In this document: in pieces, positions 27,174 through 35,707 of the stretch
Numbering within the stretch: position 1 is the stretch's first letter
Layout: each line of letters begins with the position of its first letter
Assembly: GCF_007827975.1 (NCBI RefSeq)
Contig: NZ_VITT01000008.1
Origin: Nitrospirillum viridazoti
Lineage (GTDB): Bacteria > Pseudomonadota > Alphaproteobacteria > Azospirillales > Azospirillaceae
Direction: 5' to 3' (one strand)
Length of the DNA stretch: 64,000 nucleotides
Position numbers and translations under genes: made by a program
The notes under the pieces: model-generated
The model's input: the letters and a program-made list of their open reading frames with translations, nothing else
Told to the model about the DNA's origin: nothing
Database searches by the model: none

Positions 27174-28265
27174 ATGGACGCCATGCCGGATCCCACCCAA
27201 CCTCGCGAAGGCACCCCCAGCCCCAGGCTGGAGGAGGCGGAGTTCCGCCGCCGCTTCCTGGCGCCCTTCCGGGATCCGGCCTTCGACGCCCTGGGCGGGG
27301 AACTGGACCGCATCGCCGCCGCGGCCTGGGACGCCTACAGCCACCAGCGCAAAAGCCCGCGCACCCGCAAGGCCGGCCCCGGCTTCCATGATCCCGGCTA
27401 TGAGCTCGCAACCGACTGGATCGCGGCCCGTGAGGCCATCAAGGCGGCCCAGGCGCAGCACGACGATGCCACCGGCCCCAACCGCTTCCTGCTGATCAGC
27501 GGGTCATCGCGCAGCGAGCACACCTGCCCAGGGGAAATGTCCAAGTCCCATCGCCTGGTGGATTTGGCGCGATCGGCGCTGGAGGGGGCCCACGACACCG
27601 TGGTGGAGGTGCTGGAACTGCATCGCCTGGCCGCGGAGTACGGCCGCCACATCCACCCCTGCAAGGCGTGCTTCTCCACCGCCGCCCCGCTCTGCCACTG
27701 GCCCTGTTCCTGCTACCCCAACTATTCCCTCGGGCAGGCGCAGGACTGGATGAACGAGATCTACCCCATGTGGGTGCGGGCCCATGGCGTGATGATCGTG
27801 ACGCCAGTCAATTGGTACCAGGTGTCCTCACCGGTGAAGCTCATGATGGACCGCCTGGTTTGCGCCGACGGCGGCAATCCCGACCCCACCCTGACCCAGG
27901 GCAAGAACGCGCAGCGGGCCAAGGCGGTGGAGTTGGCGGGGTGGGACTATCCCCGCCACCTGGCTGGCCGCCTGTATTCCGTCATCGTCCATGGCGATGT
28001 GGAAGGGGCGGAAAATGTCAGGCGCAGCCTGTCGGACTGGCTGCGCTTCATGCGACTGGTGCCGGCAGGGCCCCAGGCGGAGCTGGATCGCTACATCGGT
28101 TACTGGAAGCCCTACGCCACCAACCACCAGGAGCTGGACGCGGACGAGGCAGTGCAGGAAGAGGTGCGCAACGCCGCCCGCACCCTGGGCGGGGCCGTGA
28201 CGGCCACGCGCCAGGGTCGCCAGGTCGCCGCCGGCGATGATCTGCGCGCCCCGCGCCAGAAGTAG
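27174..28265 (+). CDS. NADPH-dependent FMN reductase / flavodoxin-like protein
   Basis: This ~363-residue protein has a ~100-residue N-terminal extension and a flavodoxin-like core. The core begins at RFLLISGSSRSEHTCPGEMSK (shown in part), with EVLELHRLA, a Cys-rich segment HPCKACFSTAAPLCHWPCSC near residue 165, and the FMN loop VTPVNWYQVSSPVKLMMDRL near 205. It probably reduces FMN or a quinone-like acceptor with NADPH. The start is weakly supported (ATG 27174 or 27183). The four extra cysteines are unusual for the family and may bind a metal. Confidence 0.75.
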   Translation: MDAMPDPTQPREGTPSPRLEEAEFRRRFLAPFRDPAFDALGGELDRIAAAAWDAYSHQRKSPRTRKAGPGFHDPGYELATDWIAAREAIKAAQAQHDDATGPNRFLLISGSSRSEHTCPGEMSKSHRLVDLARSALEGAHDTVVEVLELHRLAAEYGRHIHPCKACFSTAAPLCHWPCSCYPNYSLGQAQDWMNEIYPMWVRAHGVMIVTPVNWYQVSSPVKLMMDRLVCADGGNPDPTLTQGKNAQRAKAVELAGWDYPRHLAGRLYSVIVHGDVEGAENVRRSLSDWLRFMRLVPAGPQAELDRYIGYWKPYATNHQELDADEAVQEEVRNAARTLGGAVTATRQGRQVAAGDDLRAPRQK

Positions 28266-28441
28266 ACGGCCCAAAGGCCGGCGCCGTTGGTGCTTAACCG
28301 TTTGTTCAAGGATTTGTCCTAATTCTCACACTAGGGATTAACCACTACGGCTAGCCATTGCGGGATGGCGGCCGTGGTGCGGGGCGCGGTTTCGTCGGGT
28401 GCGGGACCGGACGCCCCTGGGACCGTGAGGGGAGACGTCCG

Positions 28442-30514
28442 ATGACCATACGCAAGTTGATCGCATCATGTCTGGGCGGCGTCGCCGTCCTGATGCTGGT
28501 GCTGGGCGCCGTGGTGGCGGTGGAGCAATGGCGGGTGGCGGCCGCGGCGGCGGACGCCCAAGGCCTGGCCCGCGTGATGGCGGCGCTGACCCGCATGACG
28601 GAGAACCTGGCGGTCGAGCGTGGCCCCACGCTGGTAGCGCTGGGCAGTACTGATCCGGCGACGCTGGCCCCGATGAAGGAGCAGCGCGCCAAGTCCGATG
28701 CCGTGCGTAAGGCCCTGGCCGATCTGCTGGCCACGGAGGATTTCGATACCAAGGACAGCCTGAAGGCGGTCATGTCCACGCTGGACGGCCGGCTGGCCAC
28801 CCAGCGCGGCATCGTCGACGCCCTGGTGGCCAAGCCGGTGGCGGACCGTGCGGCGGCCGAGGTCGACACCTATGTCAAGGGCATGTTCGCCATCATGGCG
28901 GACCTCGGCGCCGAACTGAACGCCACCAGCCGGTCGCTGCTGCAGCACGCGCCGGAGGCGGGGCATTATGCCAGCATCGCCGTGATGGCCTGGTCCTACC
29001 GCGACTATGCCGGTCGCCAATCCTCCATGCTGTTGCAGGCCCTGAACAGCGGCAAGCCCATGAGCCCGCAGGCCACGCGCGATGTCCAGGTCATGCAGGG
29101 TCACCTGGATGACCTGGAAGGGCGGCTGGACGGCCAACTGGCCCTGGCCGGCACGCCCGACAGCCTGGTGAAGGCGGCAGAGGCGGCGCGCCAGGGCTAC
29201 AAGGGCATCTTCGGTGCCATGCGCGCCAAGGTGCTGGAGGCCAGCGCCGCCGGCACGCCCTATCCCGTCGACGTCACGGAATACCGCAAGACCAGCGTGC
29301 CCCAGCTGGCCGGCATCCTGGGCATCCGCGACGCCGCCATCGCCGAGGCGACCCGCCTGGCCGATGAGCAGCATGCCAGCGCCAGCCGGGCCCTGCTGCT
29401 GGTCACCCTGCTGCTGCTGGCCGCCGGCGGCGTGCTGGGCGGCATCGTCTGGCTGGTCGGCCGCCGGGTCACCGGCCCGCTGTCGGTGTTGACGCAGGTG
29501 GTGATGAAAATCGCCGGCGGCGACCATGACCTGTCCGTCCCCTTGACGGAACGCCGCGATGAGATCGGGGAAATGGCGGGCGCCATCTCGACCTTGCGGG
29601 TGAATGCCAAGGAGGCCGACATCCTGGCCGATCGCCAGCGGGATGAGGAGGCCGCCAAGGAACATCGCCGCCTGCGCCTGGAGGCGGCGACCCGGGAATT
29701 CGCCACCTCCATCGACCAGGTGGTGGAGGGCTTCTCCGGGGCCGAACGCTCGCTGCGCGGGGCGGCGGACAGCCTGACCCTCTCGGCTGGCGACACCATC
29801 AGCCTGTCCAACACCGTGGCCGGCGCCGCCGAGGAGACCTCCGCCAATGTGCAGACGGTGGCGGCGGCGGCCGAGGAACTGAACCAGTCCATCAGCGAGA
29901 TCGCCCGCCAGATGGTGGGCGCCACCACCACCTCCGAGGCGGCGGTGCGCGAGGCATCGACCACCAAGCACTCCATCGACGGCTTGGTCGGCGCGGCCCA
30001 GCGCATCGGCGACGTGGTGAAGCTGATCACCGACATCGCCAGCCAGACCAACCTTCTGGCCCTGAACGCCACCATTGAGGCGGCGCGCGCCGGTGAGGCG
30101 GGCAAGGGCTTCGCCGTCGTCGCCAGCGAGGTCAAGGCCCTGGCCAACCAGACGGCCAAGGCGACGGAGGAGATCCAGGCCCAGGTGGGCGCCATCCAGG
30201 AGGAGACGGCGCGCGCCGCCGCCGCCATCGACGGCATCACCGCCACCATCGCCAGCATGAGCCAGATCACCACCGGCGTCGCCTCGGCGGTGGAGGAGCA
30301 GGGGGCCGCCACGCGTGAGATTGCCCGCAACGTTCAGCAGGCCAGCGTTGGCACGCAGGAGGTGTCGTCCAACATCACCGGCGTGCGCACTGCCGCCGAC
30401 GAGACGGGCAGCGCCGCGCGCAGCGTGCTCAGCTCCTCCGACGTGCTGGGCCGGGAGGCCGATACCCTGCGCTCGGTGGTCAGCGGCTTCGTCGCCACCA
30501 TCAAGGCGGCGTGA
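28442..30514 (+). CDS. Methyl-accepting chemotaxis protein
   Basis: This 690-residue receptor has an N-terminal membrane helix (residues 8-30), a ~290-residue helical periplasmic sensor domain, a second helix near 320-345 (ALLLVTLLLLAAGGVLGGIVW), a HAMP domain, and a cytoplasmic signalling domain. The hairpin tip includes ITDIASQTNLLALNATIEAA, then RAGEAGKGFAVVASEVKALA. No C-terminal CheR-docking pentapeptide is seen. The ATG at 28442 has GGGGAGA ten bases upstream. The 176-base leader has TTAACC at 28294 and 28338. Its last 14 bases overlap the convergent gene at 30501. Confidence 0.92.
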   Translation: MTIRKLIASCLGGVAVLMLVLGAVVAVEQWRVAAAAADAQGLARVMAALTRMTENLAVERGPTLVALGSTDPATLAPMKEQRAKSDAVRKALADLLATEDFDTKDSLKAVMSTLDGRLATQRGIVDALVAKPVADRAAAEVDTYVKGMFAIMADLGAELNATSRSLLQHAPEAGHYASIAVMAWSYRDYAGRQSSMLLQALNSGKPMSPQATRDVQVMQGHLDDLEGRLDGQLALAGTPDSLVKAAEAARQGYKGIFGAMRAKVLEASAAGTPYPVDVTEYRKTSVPQLAGILGIRDAAIAEATRLADEQHASASRALLLVTLLLLAAGGVLGGIVWLVGRRVTGPLSVLTQVVMKIAGGDHDLSVPLTERRDEIGEMAGAISTLRVNAKEADILADRQRDEEAAKEHRRLRLEAATREFATSIDQVVEGFSGAERSLRGAADSLTLSAGDTISLSNTVAGAAEETSANVQTVAAAAEELNQSISEIARQMVGATTTSEAAVREASTTKHSIDGLVGAAQRIGDVVKLITDIASQTNLLALNATIEAARAGEAGKGFAVVASEVKALANQTAKATEEIQAQVGAIQEETARAAAAIDGITATIASMSQITTGVASAVEEQGAATREIARNVQQASVGTQEVSSNITGVRTAADETGSAARSVLSSSDVLGREADTLRSVVSGFVATIKAA

Positions 30515-30941
30515 CGGCGGCACGGGGCTGGGAAGGGGAGCCGTCGCCGGACGTGGCGGCCCCCTTCGCGGTCCGCGCCATGAGCAGGGCCGCTGCCAAG
30601 CTGAAGCCATAGCCCCAGAGCAGCCAGGCGCCGGCCAGGCGGCTGACGGTGTCGTTGGGCCCGTAAACCCGGGGGAACCAGTTCAGGACCAGGCCGTCGG
30701 CCACCATGACCACGGCGCCCACCAACCCCACGCCCGCCATCAGCTGTTCCGGTGCCAATCCCGCCAGCCGCCGGATGAGGTACACGGCCGTCCAGGCGAC
30801 CGAAACGGTACTGGCGAAGTTCAGCGGATTCCAGAAGGGATCGGTCAGAAGCTGGGGCAGGCCGCGCAGGTAGGCCAGCGCCGACAGCCAGAACATGCCC
30901 CCCAGCAAGACCAGAATAGCGGCCTGTCGTCCCGTCAACAT
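30501..30941 (-). CDS. Unassigned four-helix membrane protein
   Basis: This ~146-residue hydrophobic protein has about four membrane helices (QAAILVLLGGMFWLSALAYL; FASTVSVAWTAVYLIRRLAG; LVGAVVMVADGLVLNWF; LAGAWLLWGYGFSLAAALLM), resembling small DUF5367-type membrane proteins. GGGGG lies about nine bases before the chosen ATG. Alternative upstream starts reach 30980. It converges on the chemoreceptor gene with a 14-base overlap of coding ends. It is 56 bases downstream of the LuxR-type regulator and could share its transcript. Confidence 0.65.
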   Translation of the reverse strand: MLTGRQAAILVLLGGMFWLSALAYLRGLPQLLTDPFWNPLNFASTVSVAWTAVYLIRRLAGLAPEQLMAGVGLVGAVVMVADGLVLNWFPRVYGPNDTVSRLAGAWLLWGYGFSLAAALLMARTAKGAATSGDGSPSQPRAAVTPP

Positions 30942-30997
30942 CCCAACACCCCCTTCCGTCGCTTGCATCCGGTTCAGCATACGCGCGAGCGGGCCGG

Positions 30998-31615
30998 TCA
31001 GCTCACCCCCATTTCAATGGACAGGCGGATTAGGTCGGCGGTGCGGGCCACGCCCAGCTTGGCCTTGATGGCGGTGCAGGTGTTGGCGATGGTCTTGTAG
31101 CCCACGCCCAACTCGCTGGCGATTTCCGCCAGCGCCCGGCCTTCGCCCAGCAGGCGCAGGATTTCCAGGTCGCGTTCCGTCAGGCGCTGGGCCGGGTGGC
31201 CGGCCGGCATGCCGTGCACCGCCAGTTCCTGGGCGATCTCGTTTTCCACATAACGGCCGCCGTCGGCCAGGCGGCGGATGGCGGCCAGCAGTTCCTCCGG
31301 GTCGGCGTTCTTGCTCATGTACCCTTTGGCGCCCGCCGCCAGAGCGCGCGAGGCGTACAGCGCCTCGGCATGCATGCTGAACACCAGGACGCAGGCCGTG
31401 GGATCTTCGATCAGCAGGCGCTGCAGCAGTTCCAGCCCACCCACGCCCGGCAGGTTCAGGTCCAGCAGTACGATGTCCGGCCGGTCCTCGCGATAGCGGG
31501 CCAGGGCGTCGCGGCCCGTGGCTGCCTCGGCGATGGCGACGCCGGGCAGGGGGGCCAGCAGGCGGCGCAGGCCGGAGCGCACGATGGCATGGTCGTCGAC
31601 AAGCAATAGCTTCAT
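30998..31615 (-). CDS. NarL/LuxR-family response regulator
   Basis: This 205-residue protein has an N-terminal receiver (VDDHAIVRSGLRRLL; phospho-acceptor in IVLLDLNLPG near residue 53; lysine in GYMSKNADP) and a C-terminal LuxR-type helix-turn-helix (LTERDLEILRLLGEGRALAE, then VGYKTIANTCTAIKAKLGV). It follows its cognate kinase by 16 bases. The kinase gene is divergent from a TonB receptor, whose spacer has a TTTTCCCGGGAAAA palindrome that this regulator could bind. Confidence 0.9.
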   Translation of the reverse strand: MKLLLVDDHAIVRSGLRRLLAPLPGVAIAEAATGRDALARYREDRPDIVLLDLNLPGVGGLELLQRLLIEDPTACVLVFSMHAEALYASRALAAGAKGYMSKNADPEELLAAIRRLADGGRYVENEIAQELAVHGMPAGHPAQRLTERDLEILRLLGEGRALAEIASELGVGYKTIANTCTAIKAKLGVARTADLIRLSIEMGVS

Positions 31616-31631
31616 GGGGCCGTCATCCTGA

Positions 31632-33014
31632 TCACGCCGCTTCCGGGGTCGCCAAAGCCGATATGCCGGCGGCCGAAGGCAGCACGGCGTGGACACGCAC
31701 GCCACCTTCCGGCCGGTTGGCCACCGTCAGGCTGCCGCCCAGGGCCGCCACCCGTTCCGCCATGCCGCGCAGGCCATAGCCTGTGCTGGGCGGCGCGCCC
31801 GCCGGCAGTCCGTCACCGTCATCCGCGATGTCGATGGTGATGCCGCCGGCGGAGGACGCCACGCCAATGCTGACGGACCTGGGCCGGCCGTGGCGGATGG
31901 CGTTGCTCAGGCTTTCCTGCACCACCCGGTAAATCGCGGTGTCCCCCGCCTCACCCAGGTGCGGGCCAGGCGCCACGGTGACGGCGATGGCCACGTCCGG
32001 CCGGCGCGCGCGCCAGAAGGCCGCCAGGTTCTCCAGGGCAGCCCTCAGGCCCAGGTCGCTGAGGCCCGGCGGGCGCAGGCGGGCCAGGATGGCCTTCACC
32101 TCCTGCTGCACATGGGTCACCGCCTCGCGGGCGGAGCGGGCCTGGTCGCGCATCGCGGCGTCACCCGCCCGTTCCGCCGCCGCCATCAAGGCGGTGACGT
32201 CGACATTGATGGCGAAGAGATAGGGGCCGACCTCGTCATGCAGGTCGCGGGCGAGATCCGCGCGCTCCTCCTCCTGGATGGTCTGCAGTTGTTCGTGCAG
32301 GCGGCGGTTGCGCGCCTCCGCCGCCGCCAGGCGCTCAATCATGCGGTTGAAGCTCACGGCCAGGCGGCGCAGCTCCGGCGGGCCCGCCTCCGCCACCGGC
32401 CGCGCCGTCTCCATGCCGGTTTCCGCCACCTGGGCGAAGGCCTTGGACAGCCGGTCGACGGAGCGCAGGGCCCGGCCCAGCGTCCAATAGACCATGGGCA
32501 GGGCCAGCGCGCTGAACAGCAGCATCATGACCGCGTCGTCGCCCAGTTCGCCCCACACCTCGGACACCTCGCCCGAGGGATCGGTTTCCAGGCGCAGCCA
32601 CAGGCCCTGGCCGGAAAAACCGGGCAGGGGCACCTCGGCGCTCAATTGCGGCACGTCCAGCGACCGCACGAACCAGGCGGGGGCCGGATGGTCGGGCACG
32701 GCCAGGCGGGAGCTGGCGACCACCCCGCCGCCCGGCTGGCGCAGGCTGACCCTCAGGTGACGGTCGCCGTTGAAGGCGCCAACCAGCCGGGTCAGCATGA
32801 CCGTGATGTCCTCGTCACTGCGGTCCTGCGGCGCCGGTCGACCCGCCAGATGGGCCAGCGCGCTGCCGACCGTGTGCTGGCCCACGGACAGGGCCGCCTC
32901 CATCTCCGTGCGCACCGACCGCTCCGCCCGCAGCCAGGCGGCGGCCCCGCCGGTGGCCAGGCTGACCAGCAACAATAGGGCGATGCTCAGGACCAGTCGG
33001 ATGCGTAGCGACAT
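31632..33014 (-). CDS. NarX/UhpB-type membrane sensor histidine kinase
   Basis: This 460-residue protein has helix 1 at residues 5-25 (LVLSIALLLLVSLATGGAAA), a ~130-residue periplasmic sensor, helix 2 near 160-180, then a HAMP linker (ALRSVDRLSKAFAQVAETGM) and HisKA_3 dimerisation domain with phospho-histidine in EERADLARDLHDEVGPYLFA near residue 260. The HATPase domain has VVQESLSNAIRHG and DDGDGLP plus GYGLRGMAERV. It pairs with the LuxR-type regulator downstream. The ATG at 33014 is chosen because it directly precedes the first helix. Confidence 0.9.
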   Translation of the reverse strand: MSLRIRLVLSIALLLLVSLATGGAAAWLRAERSVRTEMEAALSVGQHTVGSALAHLAGRPAPQDRSDEDITVMLTRLVGAFNGDRHLRVSLRQPGGGVVASSRLAVPDHPAPAWFVRSLDVPQLSAEVPLPGFSGQGLWLRLETDPSGEVSEVWGELGDDAVMMLLFSALALPMVYWTLGRALRSVDRLSKAFAQVAETGMETARPVAEAGPPELRRLAVSFNRMIERLAAAEARNRRLHEQLQTIQEEERADLARDLHDEVGPYLFAINVDVTALMAAAERAGDAAMRDQARSAREAVTHVQQEVKAILARLRPPGLSDLGLRAALENLAAFWRARRPDVAIAVTVAPGPHLGEAGDTAIYRVVQESLSNAIRHGRPRSVSIGVASSAGGITIDIADDGDGLPAGAPPSTGYGLRGMAERVAALGGSLTVANRPEGGVRVHAVLPSAAGISALATPEAA

Positions 33015-33142
33015 GAGGTTGGTTCCCCAGTGCCAGTGGCCGGTACCAGTGGCTAGTAAATGTGTGGCCGCCCACCTTCGGACGGCGCCTCCCACCGCTA
33101 TCTAACAGGCGCTTGGGGGACAGGTGCAACAACCGCCGTGAT

Positions 33143-33172
33143 ATCGGGAATTTTTCCCGGGAAAATCGGGAA
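33143..33172. promoter_or_regulatory. Palindrome with flanking repeats between kinase and TonB receptor
   Basis: TTTTCCCGGGAAAA (33152-33165) is a perfect 14-base palindrome flanked by two direct copies of ATCGGGAA (33143-33150 and 33165-33172). GGGAA therefore occurs four times in 30 bases in both orientations. It sits about 75-100 bases upstream of the TonB receptor start. Confidence 0.5.
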
Positions 33173-33244
33173 GGGGGCCTATGGCCGGGCCGGGGCCCAG
33201 GGGCTAGCCTAAGGTCAGCTCCATCCCACCGGTGCGCCCCGATA

Positions 33245-35662
33245 ATGAAGAACATCCCGGCCGGCTTGTTGGCTCTGCTCTGCACCACCTGTTCCACCCT
33301 GGCCTTGGCGGCCGAGCCCGATCCGGCCCCCGATGGCGCGCCACCGACCTTGAGCGACATCATCGTCATCGGTGTGACCCCCCTGCCGGGCGCCAACGTG
33401 CCGCTGGACAAGGTGCCGGCCGCCGCCAGCACCCTGTCGGCGGATGACTTGGCCCGCCTGCATTCCGTGTCCATCCTGGACGGCATGGCCCAGCGGATGC
33501 CGGGGCTGGCGCTGTCGGACACCCAAGGTAACGCCCTGTTCCAGGATGTCCGCTACCACGGCTTCACCGTTTCCCCGCTGCAGGGCACGCCCCAGGGCAT
33601 CGCCGTCTATCAGAATGGCGTGCGCCTGAACGAGGCCTTCGGCGACACGGTGAACTGGGACCTGGCGCCGGAGGTGGCGATCGACCGCCTGACCTTGGCC
33701 ACCAACAATCCGGCCTATGGGCTGAACGCCCTGGGCGGGGCGGTGACGCTGGAGATGAAGAACGGCTTCACCTTCCAGGGTGCGAACGCCGAGCTGCTGG
33801 GCGGCAGCAACGGACGGATCCAGGGCTCGGCCGAGTTCGGTTGGCAGTCCGGCGGTTTCAGCCTGTACCTGGCGGCGGAGGCGGAAAAGGATGATGGCTG
33901 GCGCCAGCAATCAGCCTCCGACGTCGAGCGCTTTTACGCCGACGCCGGCTGGCGCAGCGAAACGGCGGAGGTGCACCTGATCGCCGCCGCCGCGCGGTCC
34001 AGCCTGGGTGTCGTGGGCCCCACGCCGCTGGAAATGATCCAAGCGGACGAGACCGCCATCTACACCTGGCCGCAGACCACCAAGAACGACAGCGGCATGC
34101 TGGCCCTGAACGGCAGGACCGACATCGCCCCCGGCTGGGCCTTGCAGGGCAATGTCTACGGCCGCCATTTCGGGCAGAAGCATGTGGACGGCAACGACAG
34201 CGATTTCGAAAGCTGCAGCGCGCGCTCCTCCTACGGCGGCCAGCTGTGCCTGGAGGATGATGCCTTCGGCACGCCGGCGGGCGGCAAGACCACCGCTTTC
34301 CGCAACCAGTTCGTCATCACCGACCTGGCGGGCCACACCGTCGCCTTCGACCGCGACGCCACCTACGGCACCCTGGACCGCAGCGCCACCGATACCACCG
34401 CCGTGGGCGGGTCGCTGCAGCTGACCAGCGACCGGCCGCTGCTGGGCCTGGGCAACCGCTTCGCCGCCGGCGGCAGCATCGACCATAGCGACATCCGCTT
34501 CACCGCCACCACCACGCTGGGCATCATCAACCCCGACCTCTCGGTGACGACCCAAGGCGGCGACGCCGGCGATGTCCCGGGGGCCGGCCTGATCATCCGC
34601 ACCCTGGGTAACCTGGGCTACGCCCCCGTCTGGCTGTCCGGCACCACCGACTATTACGGCGCCTATGTCACCGACACACTGGATCTGACGCCGGCCCTGT
34701 CGCTGACCGCTGGCCTGCGCCTGAACGTGGCCGACATCAGCACCCGCGACCGGGGCGGGGCGGCGCCCGAACTGAACGGTGACAACCGCTATACCCACTG
34801 GAACCCGCAGGCCGGTCTGACCTATCAGCTGGGCGGCGGGGTCAGCGTCTATGGCGGCTATTCCCAGTCCAACCGCGCACCCACGCCGCTGGAGCTGGAC
34901 TGCGCCGACCCTCTGCGCCCCTGCCTGCTGGAGAATTCCCTGGTGGCGGATCCGCCGCTGCGCCAAGTGGTGGCCGACACCTACGAGGCCGGCGTCCGCG
35001 GCACCCAGGGCATCCTCTCCGGCCGGCTGGACTGGACGGTGGGCCTGTTCCGCACCGACAGCGACCACGACATCGTGGCCCTGGCCAGCACCATCCAGGG
35101 CCGCGGCTATTACACCAACGTGCCCGGGACCCGCCGCCAGGGCGTGGATGCCGGCCTGACCTTCGCCGCCGAGCGCTGGCAGGTCTACCTGAACTACAGC
35201 TTCGTCGACGCCACCTACCAGTTCGACGGCGTTCTGGCCTCGCCCAACAACCCGCAGGCGGATGACAACGGCACCATCACCGTGCACAGCGGCAACCGCA
35301 TCCCCGGCATTCCCCGCCACCAGGTGAAGCTGGGCGGCGACGTGGCAGTGACCGACGCGTGGAGCGTGGGCGGTGCCCTACAGTACTATGGCAGCCAGTA
35401 CCTGGTGGGGGATGACGCCAACCAGAATTCCCAGCTGACGCCCTACTGGACCATGGACCTGCGCACCTCCTACCAGATCCTGTCCAACATCCAGCTGATC
35501 GGCGGCGTCAACAATCTGTTCGACCGCCGCTATGCCAGCTACGGCACCTATTTCGATACGGCCGGCGCGAGCGACCTGCTGGGCCGCTCGCTGAGCGATG
35601 CCCGCACTCTGACTCTGGGTACGCCGCGCACCTTCTATGGCGGCGTGAAGGTTTCGTTCTAA
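33245..35662 (+). CDS. TonB-dependent outer membrane receptor
   Basis: This 805-residue protein has a signal peptide (LLALLCTTCSTLALAAEPD), then a TonB-box-like SDIIVIGV, a plug domain (SILDGMAQRMPGLALSD through LGGAVTLEMKNGF) and a 22-strand barrel ending in the outer-membrane signature FYGGVKVSF (terminal Phe). The plug segment YHGFTVSPLQGTPQGIAVYQ and the GVRLNEAFGDTVNW that follows suggest a small-molecule receptor rather than a classic siderophore one. The ligand is unknown. The adjacent two-component system likely controls it. A strong terminator follows. Confidence 0.9.
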   Translation: MKNIPAGLLALLCTTCSTLALAAEPDPAPDGAPPTLSDIIVIGVTPLPGANVPLDKVPAAASTLSADDLARLHSVSILDGMAQRMPGLALSDTQGNALFQDVRYHGFTVSPLQGTPQGIAVYQNGVRLNEAFGDTVNWDLAPEVAIDRLTLATNNPAYGLNALGGAVTLEMKNGFTFQGANAELLGGSNGRIQGSAEFGWQSGGFSLYLAAEAEKDDGWRQQSASDVERFYADAGWRSETAEVHLIAAAARSSLGVVGPTPLEMIQADETAIYTWPQTTKNDSGMLALNGRTDIAPGWALQGNVYGRHFGQKHVDGNDSDFESCSARSSYGGQLCLEDDAFGTPAGGKTTAFRNQFVITDLAGHTVAFDRDATYGTLDRSATDTTAVGGSLQLTSDRPLLGLGNRFAAGGSIDHSDIRFTATTTLGIINPDLSVTTQGGDAGDVPGAGLIIRTLGNLGYAPVWLSGTTDYYGAYVTDTLDLTPALSLTAGLRLNVADISTRDRGGAAPELNGDNRYTHWNPQAGLTYQLGGGVSVYGGYSQSNRAPTPLELDCADPLRPCLLENSLVADPPLRQVVADTYEAGVRGTQGILSGRLDWTVGLFRTDSDHDIVALASTIQGRGYYTNVPGTRRQGVDAGLTFAAERWQVYLNYSFVDATYQFDGVLASPNNPQADDNGTITVHSGNRIPGIPRHQVKLGGDVAVTDAWSVGGALQYYGSQYLVGDDANQNSQLTPYWTMDLRTSYQILSNIQLIGGVNNLFDRRYASYGTYFDTAGASDLLGRSLSDARTLTLGTPRTFYGGVKVSF

Positions 35663-35707
35663 AGGGTTGAGTTTATGCAGTTCCCTGTGGGCGACGCGAT
35701 AATGCCG

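Noticed and set aside
28466..30610. 714-codon frame antisense to the chemoreceptor
   Set aside because: No signal, domain or ribosome site, with low-complexity His/Gly/Gln composition; the sense MCP is clear.
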